This document shows positions 19,531 to 27,565 of a stretch of 64,000 nucleotides of DNA, piece after piece. A program made the position numbers and the translations under genes. This stretch comes from Bacillus wiedmannii. Its GTDB lineage: Bacteria > Bacillota > Bacilli > Bacillales > Bacillaceae_G. The stretch lies in assembly GCF_001583695.1 (NCBI RefSeq), contig NZ_LOBC01000009.1:62001-126000 (forward strand), in the 5' to 3' direction. The notes under the pieces were generated by a model that had not been told where the DNA came from, searched no databases, and was given only the letters and a program-made list of their open reading frames with translations. The first letter of the stretch is position 1. Every line of letters begins with the position of its first letter.

Positions 19531-19564
19531 AAAGAGAGCTTGCCTTCTAACGCAAGTTCTCTTT
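19531..19564 (+). terminator. Terminator-like hairpin
   Basis: AAAGAGAGCTTGC (19531-19543) pairs with GCAAGTTCTCTTT (19552-19564), one mismatch, followed by T-rich sequence on the plus strand. There is no plus-strand gene left in front of it, so it may be the end of a deleted gene. Confidence 0.6.
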
Positions 19565-19643
19565 TGTCATATTCTAAATTGAATCGGAACAAATTTCAGA
19601 TGATGAGTCTGCCTATGTATATGATATAGTTTTTAAGCAAAGA

Positions 19644-19675
19644 TTAGAGCCCTCCTTCGTGTAGGAGAGCCCTAA
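19644..19675 (-). terminator. Terminator downstream of corA
   Basis: Arms 19644-19655 and 19664-19675 form a 12-bp stem as minus-strand RNA (two G-U pairs), about 140 bases past the CorA stop. Confidence 0.6.
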
Positions 19676-19817
19676 TTTTTCATATGAATTTTCACCATTT
19701 TTATCATTGCGGGGACATCAAAACTTTAACTTAATAGGGATATGGCACTACCCCCATTAATAAATATTACTAACCATATATCTAGGTTAATATCTATCAT
19801 ATTTTTTATAAACAGGA

Positions 19818-20768
19818 TTAATTAGATTTAAAAAAAGATTTCTTTTTCTTTACTCGTAATAAATCACCTGTCCATCCTTTGACTCGCATATACAAATACA
19901 TTCCCCCTGTTGTGAAAATGATAAATAAGAGAGCGATTAAATAGCTATATTTCCATTCCAGTTCAGGCATGTATTTAAAATTCATCCCCCACAATGCTCC
20001 TAAGGCCGTCAAAGGCGTACTTACAGCAGTTAATACAGTAAGAGCTTTCATAATTTCATTCCCACGATGAGAAGAAACAACTTCTTGTAAATGAATCATC
20101 GTGTCTAATTCTTCTTGGTACTCTTTAACAAGTTGTAATCCACGCTCTAATTTTACGTGTGTTTGTTTATAACAAAGGGTGTTTGTTAGGTTTTCTAACC
20201 AAGCTTCCTCCAAGCCTTGTAACACTTCTTGTATTAAGCGAAACACATGTGTGTTCATAAATAATTCATGACGAATATGATAAATTCTTTCTAAAACTGC
20301 TATGTTATTATGATGATAAAAATCCCATAACACATTTCTGAAATTGTTTTCAAAATAGTCAACCTTTCGTAAATAGTGAGATATAAATATTGATAAGATA
20401 GCACATAATCCTTCAGCGGAACTATTACATTTTTTTATACCCATAGGGAAATTATGTATTAATTTTTGGAAATCCTCTTCCTCTTTTTCCTGGACCGTTA
20501 TCAGTATTCCATGAGCTACGAAATAATGAAGAAATTTTTGAAATTTGGCATCCTTTTTATCTTGATCATATAAAAACGAACCATATACACAAGTTTGACT
20601 TGGTGATAACGTATAAACATATAATCCATTTTCACAAGGAGAACTTATTTTTTTTACAAATTGAGAGAAATAAGATGTTACATCACGAGGGATTATAGAA
20701 GAAAGTTTTTCAAGTTCACTAGTTTTCACATGATACCAATCCCATTTCGGCATTTTTATGCATTCCAT
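19818..20768 (-). CDS. CorA-family magnesium/divalent cation transporter
   Basis: The protein has 316 residues: a large cytoplasmic N-terminal domain, a long stalk helix (about 190-245) and two C-terminal membrane segments. The selectivity motif GMN is present in ALWGMNFKYMPELEWKYSY near residue 263, with the second membrane helix and a basic tail (RVKKKKSFFK) after it. This is the standard CorA arrangement, acting as a pentamer in the cell membrane. ATG 20768 has AAAGGAAG upstream. It lies downstream of the sigma-B-type operon but is separated from it by the terminator at 20895-20930. Confidence 0.88.
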   Translation of the reverse strand: MECIKMPKWDWYHVKTSELEKLSSIIPRDVTSYFSQFVKKISSPCENGLYVYTLSPSQTCVYGSFLYDQDKKDAKFQKFLHYFVAHGILITVQEKEEEDFQKLIHNFPMGIKKCNSSAEGLCAILSIFISHYLRKVDYFENNFRNVLWDFYHHNNIAVLERIYHIRHELFMNTHVFRLIQEVLQGLEEAWLENLTNTLCYKQTHVKLERGLQLVKEYQEELDTMIHLQEVVSSHRGNEIMKALTVLTAVSTPLTALGALWGMNFKYMPELEWKYSYLIALLFIIFTTGGMYLYMRVKGWTGDLLRVKKKKSFFKSN

Positions 20769-20894
20769 ATTATTCTTCCTTTCTGAATAGTTTTATGTTT
20801 CATCGAATAATATCCGTAATATGAAATTTATATGTAGGTATTCATGTCTTGGAGGAAAAGTTTTTGGATCCTCTAAATTACAAACTAAATGGCA

Positions 20895-20930
20895 TAGGAG
20901 GTCTTCTTCTGTTACAAGGAAGACCTCCTA
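20895..20930 (-). terminator. Terminator of the actin-like gene
   Basis: A 12-bp perfect stem (TAGGAGGTCTTC with GAAGACCTCCTA) about 130 bases past the stop at 21064. The rest of 20769-21063 shows no gene. Confidence 0.85.
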
Positions 20931-21063
20931 TATATTAGTTATTTTCATTCTAAATTTTAAACATTTCCTCTATACAAGCACTTTTTATCTTTTCTTATTT
21001 ATATGTGGAAAAGAAGCCACATAATTTGGCACGTCTATTAAACGAACTCCATTTCGGTCGTTA

Positions 21064-22089
21064 TTATAATTTGGATTCATATGCAGATTGATTGGTGATG
21101 TCGTCAAATACTTGACTTCCAATCATATAGTATCCATGAAGTGCTGCCTCTTTCGAAGCGTCTACCATACGGAAAGAAGAAATTTCACCTTGCATTTTTT
21201 CAATTCGTTTTTTGTGGATGTCTACTATTCCTCCTGTCCAAATAATAGTGTCATACTGGTCTAACTTAAATTGTTCTTGTAATACACGCATAACGTCTTG
21301 GAAGTGTGTATCCAACTCTTCTTGAATCAAAGTATTAACCTGACTTGTCTGATGATTTTCTTCTCGACCTCCATATCCTTTTTCTAATATTTTTGGCATG
21401 TCGTTAATATGCAAGTCATCACTTTCCCCTGCGTGATTCTGCAGGATATTCTTAATATTTTTCAAAGGCTTGCTACATCCTAGTTCCGTCTCATAATGAT
21501 TTAAAATGACATTCTGTTTCATATCTGTCATTTCTAATGTACGAAATCCACCATCAATAATTAAGATACGATCTTGTTCCTGAATGATTCCCTCTTTTAA
21601 GAAATAGGCATGTAAAGCAACCGGTTGCTGAAGAATCAAAACATTTTCCACCGTAATATTAATAAATTTCCCATCAATTTGTACGGAAGTTTCTTTTTTT
21701 AAGACATTTTGTAATTGCTCATGCTGACTACCAAAATAAGTAACGGGAAGCCCGGTCACAACTAAAGGTAACACGACATTTTCTTTATAATCCTTTGCAA
21801 TGCAACCAAATATTTGTTGTTTAAACTGTTCGCTTTCATAATAATTTTCTATTTCTTCTTCAAATGGAGGAAGAAATGAAGCGTCAGATTGATGTGCTTC
21901 ATTTCCCATGTAGTATGCAAAGTCTAAGTCTATAAAACTTACCTTTGTTAAATCTTCACTTTCAGCACGATTAGGTACAGGGGCTAGTGTGGAAGCTTCA
22001 CTCTTAATCGTCACCTCAGAATCTACATCCTGTCGATATGCCCGCTTAGTAAAACCAATTCCTACATCAATTGCATACAGAGATTTCAT
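21064..22089 (-). CDS. ParM/actin-like ATPase
   Basis: This 341-residue protein has the actin-fold nucleotide motifs: phosphate-1 as AIDVGIGFTKRA at residues 6-17, phosphate-2 as ILIIDGGFRTLEM near 172, and an adenosine motif IIWTGGIVDIHKKR near 288. This is the ParM/AlfA/StbA group of bacterial actins, which form filaments for plasmid segregation. Here no plasmid partition partner (small adaptor, centromere repeats) is visible, and the gene is the last of an operon with YflT and a small membrane protein behind a sigma-B-type promoter. A stress-related chromosomal role is therefore more likely than plasmid partition. ATG 22089 has GTGAGGAA upstream. Confidence 0.8.
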   Translation of the reverse strand: MKSLYAIDVGIGFTKRAYRQDVDSEVTIKSEASTLAPVPNRAESEDLTKVSFIDLDFAYYMGNEAHQSDASFLPPFEEEIENYYESEQFKQQIFGCIAKDYKENVVLPLVVTGLPVTYFGSQHEQLQNVLKKETSVQIDGKFINITVENVLILQQPVALHAYFLKEGIIQEQDRILIIDGGFRTLEMTDMKQNVILNHYETELGCSKPLKNIKNILQNHAGESDDLHINDMPKILEKGYGGREENHQTSQVNTLIQEELDTHFQDVMRVLQEQFKLDQYDTIIWTGGIVDIHKKRIEKMQGEISSFRMVDASKEAALHGYYMIGSQVFDDITNQSAYESKL

Positions 22090-22124
22090 ACTTTTTTCCT
22101 CACTTTCTCTTTTTAGAATTAAAT

Positions 22125-22526
22125 CTAAGCACTCTCTTCTTTCCCTTCTTTCATATATTTCTTTTCATTTTTCGTTTTTTCTCCGTCTATGTCCTTACTA
22201 TTTTGATTTATTTCGTTATCCTTTTCATCTTTTTTCTTTTTGTTATTTTCGTTTTCTGTTAAATCTTTAATAGTAGAAATGACAACTGGTGTGGCTGTAA
22301 GCAGTTGTGGTAATGTTTGTTTTGCAACATTAGCTGCAGTTACAGAGAATTGTTTACTTGTCTCAGTTACTTTCTCTAATGTTTCCTTTATGTTTCCTTC
22401 TTGTAGTTTGTCTTTTACGCTTTTTCCTTTTGTTTGTATAGCTTTCCGATTTTCTTTTTTTAACAGGGAGACCATGACTCCGGTCGTAATCCCAATCACA
22501 GCATATTTAAATATTGTATGTTTCAT
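22125..22526 (-). CDS. Small membrane-anchored stress-operon protein, unknown function
   Basis: The 133-residue protein has one N-terminal hydrophobic segment (FKYAVIGITTGVMVSLL), an amphipathic helical middle (DKLQEGNIKETLEKVTETSKQF), and a very charged, low-complexity Lys/Glu/Asn tail from about residue 90. The layout resembles YtxH-like stress proteins, though I do not recognise a family motif. ATG 22526 was chosen because GAAGGGTG lies in front of it; GTG 22535 would place the start on that site. It lies 35 bases before the actin-like gene and 85 after YflT. Confidence 0.65.
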   Translation of the reverse strand: MKHTIFKYAVIGITTGVMVSLLKKENRKAIQTKGKSVKDKLQEGNIKETLEKVTETSKQFSVTAANVAKQTLPQLLTATPVVISTIKDLTENENNKKKKDEKDNEINQNSKDIDGEKTKNEKKYMKEGKEESA

Positions 22527-22611
22527 TTTTCTCACCCTTCTCTACTTTTATTTTCTTCCATACTACAACCTAAAATAATTAACTTACCTATTTATCAGAT
22601 GTTGAGATCTA

Positions 22612-22998
22612 TTAGAGAGAATGATAGTTTTGCGGCTGTCTATCACTCGCCGTTGGTATTTCAGCTGTTACTAGAAGTAAAATTCTACCTTGATCTAGTT
22701 TTTCTTCATATAAATTAGCTTCCTCCTTCGACAACCCCATTTCCTCCATTTGATTTCGGAGTTCGTCCCCTTTTTTGGAGAAAAAGTTGATAATACTTGT
22801 ACCCAATCCTTGTTCTTTTACTCCAATCGTATTTGTGTTTGTATCATCCGCAATCTTTTTTGTTAGATGTGTTTCATGTGTTAAAACGTAAATGTCATCT
22901 TGGCGAATCCCTTGCAATTCTAGCTCTTTTACTTTCATAACTACTTCCTGTTCATTTTCATATTCATGAACCACCGGTTTTCTTTCATTCTTATGCAT
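22612..22998 (-). CDS. yflT: General stress protein 17M / YflT-family protein
   Basis: This 128-residue cytoplasmic protein matches the heat-induced stress protein YflT family: VVHEYENEQEVVMKVKELELQGIRQDDIYVLTHE in outline at the N-terminus, a middle with GLGTSIINFFSKKGDELRN, and SKEEANLYEEKLDQGRILLLV towards the end. Members belong to the sigma-B general stress regulon in Bacillus. It starts at ATG 22998 after GGGAGG and is the first gene after the sigma-B-type promoter at 23048-23075. Its molecular role is not known. Confidence 0.85.
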   Translation of the reverse strand: MHKNERKPVVHEYENEQEVVMKVKELELQGIRQDDIYVLTHETHLTKKIADDTNTNTIGVKEQGLGTSIINFFSKKGDELRNQMEEMGLSKEEANLYEEKLDQGRILLLVTAEIPTASDRQPQNYHSL

Positions 22999-23047
22999 TG
23001 TATTTTTCCTCCCTTAGATTTTTTATTTAGTTGTTATGTAATATGTA

Positions 23048-23075
23048 ATACACCTATTTTAAAGATGTTAAACCT
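23048..23075 (-). promoter_or_regulatory. Sigma-B-type promoter of the yflT operon
   Basis: On the minus strand AGGTTTAA (23068-23075) is followed after exactly 14 bases by GTGTAT (23048-23053). This is one mismatch from the B. cereus sigma-B pattern GGTTTAA-N14-GGGTAT (recalled). The predicted start lies about 45 bases before the yflT ATG. I recall that a similar cluster is in the published B. cereus sigma-B regulon, but could not check. Confidence 0.75.
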
Positions 23076-23344
23076 AAATTTTCAAAAAACTTCATACAAT
23101 AGGTTATTAATGTTTTGAATATCAAAGAAATGTCACGAGCACTTTACTTTGATAAAAGTGTTATAAATAACGATTTGTTTGGAAGGCTAGCCTCTTTTTT
23201 TATCATTGGATTTTCCAATGACATAGAAGCACAGCGCTGCATTACATGTAACTGACCCATGGGGTTCTCTATTCCAAAAGAAAAAAGCACCCCGATAGAT
23301 GCCTTCTTTAATTGTTCTCACTATAATTTATTTAGATAATTCTC

Positions 23345-23419
23345 CTATTACTGTAAGATACATTTATTCTAGTTCCTAAATCTCACTTATTTCTTAATTC
23401 ACCCATACTAATATAAAAC
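23345..23419. repeat. Dispersed intergenic repeat, copy B
   Basis: Matches the repeat at 9949-10045, lacking the 22-base insert found there. It lies between the yflT operon and yxeA. The rest of 23076-23608 holds a small perfect inverted repeat (TCATTGGA...TCCAATGA, 23203-23221) and no gene. Confidence 0.7.
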
Positions 23420-23608
23420 CAAATAACCTACCATCAAAAAATAAAGAAAACAGGTTATTTGGCTATTCATTCCGTAGGCTTAATACTCAAGTTAATCTTT
23501 TTTCACACGGTTAAACTTTATTAAGAAAACCTTAAGGGATTTCCCTCTATATTTATAAGAATTTTTTTCTATACTGAATTATGTAAATGAACAAGAGGAG
23601 AAATGGTC

Positions 23609-23974
23609 ATGAAGAAATTTGTACTTTGCATACTAGGAATAGGCCTACCTATATACTTACTACCTTTCATATTACGAGGGGATTTGGATAGATTTAATCC
23701 GATTGCTGAAGAAAAAAATGTATACGCCATTGCGAAGGGATATGGTGTTCCAGATTATCATCATAAAGGACGAGCTATGTACGCCCTAAAAGGTGTTGAT
23801 GAATCAAGGAATGAGAAAGAATATACAGTAGGAACTAGCACCCCTAATGATTTTATAAAAAAAACTTACTTAAAAATTCATGTGAAAGGAAAGTATGTGT
23901 ATTCTTACGACGTTATTTCTGAAAAGGATATTCCGGAGAAAATAAGGAAGCAATTACAGGTAGAAATTAAATAA
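23609..23974 (+). CDS. YxeA-family (DUF1093) exported protein
   Basis: The 121-residue protein has an N-terminal hydrophobic segment (KFVLCILGIGLPIYLLPFIL) and then the small OB-like YxeA domain: NVYAIAKGYGVPD, a YALKGVDE stretch, and a closing KTYLKIHVKGKYVYSYDVISEKDIPEK. YxeA-type proteins are often anchored or secreted and sit near peptide-sensing ABC transporters; none is adjacent here. ATG 23609 was preferred to ATG 23603 because of its spacing from AGAGGAG. A terminator overlaps the stop. Confidence 0.75.
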   Translation: MKKFVLCILGIGLPIYLLPFILRGDLDRFNPIAEEKNVYAIAKGYGVPDYHHKGRAMYALKGVDESRNEKEYTVGTSTPNDFIKKTYLKIHVKGKYVYSYDVISEKDIPEKIRKQLQVEIK

Positions 23975-24002
23975 AAGAGCCTACTCTTATGAGCTGGCTC
24001 TT
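23975..24002 (+). terminator. Terminator of yxeA
   Basis: AAGAGCC (23975-23981) pairs with GGCTCTT (23996-24002), directly after the stop. A related hairpin (AAAGAGCC/GCTCTTTC) follows the response regulator at 53.8 kb. Confidence 0.7.
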
Positions 24003-24076
24003 AATTACCTCTCCAACCTACCATTAGGATATTTTGGGGAAGGAGAATTCTTTTGATCAATTTATTACATTCATTA

Positions 24077-24787
24077 TCATTGTTTTAACAACCATTCTTC
24101 AATTACTTTCACTGTTTCATCTCGTTGTGCTTTTGGCGTAATTAAGCTTGCATTATCACCTTTTTGTTCACCATACATGCCAAAATGAGCATGGTTTCCG
24201 CCCTTTATCATGTGCATAGTTGTATTTTTTGACATGAATTTTTTATTGTTCTCTATTTTTTCTACTGTTGCTAAAGCATCTACTTCCCCATAAATTGATA
24301 ACATCGGAATCGACTTCGTAGAGAAATCATCTGCAGGATAAGAACCTAAAAAAATGATCCCGTCTATCTTGTCTTCATGTTGAAAGGCATACTTAGAAAT
24401 CATAGCTCCCCCCATTGAATGCCCCGCAACATACCACTTCTGAACTTCAGGATACTGTTCTATTACACTGTCTACTGCATTGATTCCAAATATCGCTAAA
24501 TTTAATGGCAACTTAGGCATCACTACAAAATGTCCATCTTTTGCGAGAGCTTCCCCTAAGTAACTATAAGCCTCAGCTTCTACTTTAGCTCCTTGATAAA
24601 AAATAACCCCTATTTTAGCATCTTTCTCTCCAAATACTATATTATCTTCATCTTTTTTATCATCCACTAACGACAACGCCTCTTTCGTCGGTTTATAAGT
24701 AAACTGAGACCAAGTCAAAAAAGCAATACTTCCTATAAGTAAAATACCTAGTAAAGAGTACAGCGTAATTTTTATCCATTTCTTCAC
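24077..24787 (-). CDS. Membrane-anchored alpha/beta hydrolase
   Basis: This 236-residue protein has an N-terminal membrane anchor (residues about 4-25), then an alpha/beta hydrolase domain facing outward: nucleophile in AGHSMGGAM near 121, acid in SIYGEVDAL near 172, and histidine in GGNHAHFGMYGEQ near 204. It fits the dienelactone-hydrolase-like group often annotated as alpha/beta hydrolase family. Translation starts at GTG 24787 with GGGAGG upstream. Substrate unknown. Single gene. Confidence 0.8.
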   Translation of the reverse strand: MKKWIKITLYSLLGILLIGSIAFLTWSQFTYKPTKEALSLVDDKKDEDNIVFGEKDAKIGVIFYQGAKVEAEAYSYLGEALAKDGHFVVMPKLPLNLAIFGINAVDSVIEQYPEVQKWYVAGHSMGGAMISKYAFQHEDKIDGIIFLGSYPADDFSTKSIPMLSIYGEVDALATVEKIENNKKFMSKNTTMHMIKGGNHAHFGMYGEQKGDNASLITPKAQRDETVKVIEEWLLKQ

Positions 24788-24846
24788 AAAGATGACCTCC
24801 CTAAGATGTGTATATTCTATATTTCAGATTACCATTCATACACATA

Positions 24847-24879
24847 AAAACTCGAGCACTTTTATTATGCTCAAGTTTT
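24847..24879 (-). terminator. Hairpin between the hydrolase and tspO
   Basis: AAAACTCGAGCA pairs with TGCTCAAGTTTT (one mismatch). It lies 12 bases past the tspO stop on the minus strand. Confidence 0.75.
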
Positions 24880-24890
24880 CATTTACGTCT

Positions 24891-25346
24891 TTAATTTATA
24901 CTGTAAATTGTCCAAGATAAATATGTAGCAAATGCAGACCATAAAAAATATGGAATTAGCAACCATGTCGATACTTTAGATAATTTGGAAGAAACCGCTA
25001 TGAGAAGTAACGTAGTAATAGCGACTAGTAAACAATCTACTGTTGCTAAAAATAAATTTTTTTGACTGAATTGAAAGTAGCTAAACGCTTGATTGCACAT
25101 ATAATTTAAAAGGAATACAAACCAAAATGTTTTTGGCTTACATCCGTATTTGTTGTAAATAATTGCAACTGATAATGCAATAAGTCCATATAATACTGCC
25201 CAAATCATTCCGATTGTCATACCAGAAGGTGTCCAAGACGGCTTTTCTAGCGCATCGTACCACATACGATCAATAGGAAATAAAATACTAGAAACATAAA
25301 ACAAACCATATGTTAGTAAAAATACTAGAATACTAGATTTTTTCAT
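24891..25346 (-). CDS. tspO: TspO/MBR-family tryptophan-rich sensory protein
   Basis: This five-helix membrane protein has 151 residues. Family signatures are all present: KPSWTPSGMTIGMIWAVLYGLI (loop and TM2 start), NYMCNQAFSYFQFSQ (TM3) and PYFLWSAFATYLSWTIY (TM5). TspO binds porphyrins, and the B. cereus homologue has been reported to catalyse light-dependent protoporphyrin IX degradation. ATG 25346 is favoured over ATG 25352 because AAGGAGA abuts the latter. A photolyase gene lies 110 bases upstream on the same strand; both deal with light and photodamage. Confidence 0.92.
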   Translation of the reverse strand: MKKSSILVFLLTYGLFYVSSILFPIDRMWYDALEKPSWTPSGMTIGMIWAVLYGLIALSVAIIYNKYGCKPKTFWFVFLLNYMCNQAFSYFQFSQKNLFLATVDCLLVAITTLLLIAVSSKLSKVSTWLLIPYFLWSAFATYLSWTIYSIN

Positions 25347-25457
25347 AAACATTCTCCTTTTTACTAGAAGGTTATAGAAAATTTATATGATTAGTATGTC
25401 CTTGTAATGGATAAAATTCTAATATTCAAATTTCAAATACATATTGTTTAACCTATT

Positions 25458-26888
25458 TTATACAAACACTTTCATACTTTTATATGCACAAAGTGCTCTC
25501 TCACGTGCTGCTTTATGATCAACAACTGGCAAAGGATATGTATGACCAAGCGTTATATTGGCCTTTTGTAAAATATGCTCAGGTGCTTCCCAAGGTTTAT
25601 GTATATATTTATTAGGCATATCTCTTAATTCTGGTACCCATTTTCTTATATACTCCCCCTCTTTATCAAACTTTTCTCCTTGTGTGATTGGATTAAAAAT
25701 ACGAAAATACGGTGATGCATCTGCCCCGCTTCCAGCAACCCATTGCCATCCCATTGTATTATTTGCAATATCAGCATCTAACAGTGTATCCATAAACCAT
25801 TTTGCTCCTTCTTGCCACGGAATTAACAAATGCTTTACAAGAAAAGAAGCGACAGCCATTCTTGCCCGATTATGCATAAAGCCTGTTTGCCATAGTTCCC
25901 GCATTCCAGCATCAATAAACGGATAACCAGTTTCACCCTTCTGCCATACTGTTAATAACGCCTCGTCATTATTCCATGGAAAATGTTCAAAGCCCTTATT
26001 AAGAGGTTTATATACTGTAAATGGATAATGATATAGCAAATAATAAGAAAACTCTCGCCAAATCAATTGACGGATAAAACTATTTACTTGTTTTTCAAAA
26101 AGACTACATTGTCTTTCGGTACTTTCATTTACTAAGTAATGATACATAAACTTTACTGATATTTGACCAAATGAAAGATACGGTGCCAACATCGAATGAG
26201 CATTTTCATTTGGAAAATCTCTTCCTTCACTATAAGAGGCTAATTTGCTAGAGAAAAATTTCTTACATATTTTATATGCTCCTTCTTCTGTAGGATCCCA
26301 TATTGATTCAAAATGAGATGTCCACCGTATTGTCGGCAGCAAATGTAATTCTGAAACAGATAAGCTTGCTGGTAAAGAGTTTCCTCCTTTTATACGCTGC
26401 ACTTTACTAATAGGCTTATGTATTACCTGCTTTTGAAATGCATTGTAAAAAGGCGTAAACACCTTATATTCAGTGTTATCTTTCTTTTTAATAATCCACG
26501 GTTCTAATAATAAATGTGAATTAAACTCCTTACAAATAATACCTTTACCTTCTAACATCATTTTCATTTTTTCATTAGATTGTAATCTGTCCGGATCATA
26601 ACAAATATTCCAATATACAGCCGTTATACCTAACTGTTCTATGAGAGAAAGTATTTCTTCCTGTGTATTTCCTTTGCGAATTATTAAAGTAGAGCCCAAT
26701 GCCTCAAGTTGCTTTTGAACATCTATTATAGCATGATGTAACCACCACTTTGACGCACTTCCCATTGAAAAAGTTTCGTCATGTACATATACCGGAACAA
26801 CCTCACCGGACTGAGCAGCTTCAAATAGTGCTGGGTTATCATATAAACGAAAATCTTTTTGAAACATAACAATAATTTTACTTTGCAT
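25458..26888 (-). CDS. phr: Deoxyribodipyrimidine photolyase
   Basis: This 476-residue light-driven DNA repair enzyme has an N-terminal antenna-binding alpha/beta domain (MFQKDFRLYDNPAL, VYVHDE) and a C-terminal FAD domain (EGRDFPNENAHSMLAPYLSFGQIS, WREFSYYLLYHYP, ETGYPFIDAGMRELWQTGFMHNRARM in outline, then DADIANNTMGWQWVAGSGADASPYFRIFNP). The last block is the diagnostic FAD/CPD-binding signature of class I CPD photolyases. The length is normal. It precedes tspO on the same strand and follows the inorganic carbon cluster with 85 bases between. Confidence 0.95.
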   Translation of the reverse strand: MQSKIIVMFQKDFRLYDNPALFEAAQSGEVVPVYVHDETFSMGSASKWWLHHAIIDVQKQLEALGSTLIIRKGNTQEEILSLIEQLGITAVYWNICYDPDRLQSNEKMKMMLEGKGIICKEFNSHLLLEPWIIKKKDNTEYKVFTPFYNAFQKQVIHKPISKVQRIKGGNSLPASLSVSELHLLPTIRWTSHFESIWDPTEEGAYKICKKFFSSKLASYSEGRDFPNENAHSMLAPYLSFGQISVKFMYHYLVNESTERQCSLFEKQVNSFIRQLIWREFSYYLLYHYPFTVYKPLNKGFEHFPWNNDEALLTVWQKGETGYPFIDAGMRELWQTGFMHNRARMAVASFLVKHLLIPWQEGAKWFMDTLLDADIANNTMGWQWVAGSGADASPYFRIFNPITQGEKFDKEGEYIRKWVPELRDMPNKYIHKPWEAPEHILQKANITLGHTYPLPVVDHKAARERALCAYKSMKVFV

Positions 26889-26973
26889 GGCTACCTCTTC
26901 TGATTCTTAAAACATAATAAAATTTATTATACAACAGCAATTCATACATAAGAATTTATTTGTCTTTCATAAA

Positions 26974-27486
26974 TTAATTAACTGTTTCAACTACTTTATT
27001 AGCAGAAACTTTAACAACCATTTCTTTTCCACCAGTTTTATCAATCATGAAACCATGAACTTTAATATTAGAAGGTACTAATGGATGATGACGAATCATA
27101 TCTATACTCTTCTCAATATTTTCACTAACATTTTCTTGTCCGCTTAGCCATGCATTCAAGCTACCACTTGAAAATTCAGGCATGCAATTTTTAAAGAGAT
27201 AGTCTAGTTCCTTGTTATTTTTTATGAAATCACGTTGAATTTGTAGATTAACTACATCAGTTTCTTTATCCTCTATTCCGACAACAAAAATTCCTTCCAC
27301 ATTTTCTTCATAAATAGCAATAATAATAGATCTCATTATATCTCCATAAGGATGTACAATTACAGAATCATAGCTGTGTATAGTCAATATGTTTTCTTGT
27401 TGAATGTTAGTTACTTGTTGGATAATAGGCTCTATTCCGTGTTCAATGTCTGTTAATAATAATACTTTTTTATTCTTTGAATTCAT
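26974..27486 (-). CDS. Beta-carbonic-anhydrase-like protein lacking the zinc ligands
   Basis: The 170-residue protein aligns by eye with small beta-carbonic anhydrases: a leading strand KVLLLTDIEHGIE, the PYGDIMRSIIIAIYEENVEGIFVVG helix-strand unit and the closing HHPLVPSNIKVHGFMIDKTGG. The residues that bind zinc in the family are absent, however: the first Cys (CxDSR) is replaced in LLLTDIEHG, and the HxxC pair is replaced in VVGIEDKETD. It is thus unlikely to be a working carbonic anhydrase of the usual kind. It is the third gene of the dabB-dabA operon (79 bases after dabA), which points to a partner or regulator of bicarbonate uptake. ATG 27486 is used, eight bases after AAGGAG. Confidence 0.7.
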   Translation of the reverse strand: MNSKNKKVLLLTDIEHGIEPIIQQVTNIQQENILTIHSYDSVIVHPYGDIMRSIIIAIYEENVEGIFVVGIEDKETDVVNLQIQRDFIKNNKELDYLFKNCMPEFSSGSLNAWLSGQENVSENIEKSIDMIRHHPLVPSNIKVHGFMIDKTGGKEMVVKVSANKVVETVN

Positions 27487-27565
27487 ATGGAGCACTCCTT
27501 CTTCATTATTGTATTTATGGAACTTTTACACTAGTAACGACAGTTGATTATTCATGACATGATTG

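Noticed and set aside
21064-22089. Plasmid partition locus
   Set aside because: No adaptor gene or iterated centromere repeats are present; the neighbours are stress genes.
22071-22578. Plus-strand ORFs opposite the stress operon
   Set aside because: They are shadows of the Lys/Glu-rich minus-strand genes (Phe/Leu/Ser-rich translations) and lack ribosome binding sites.
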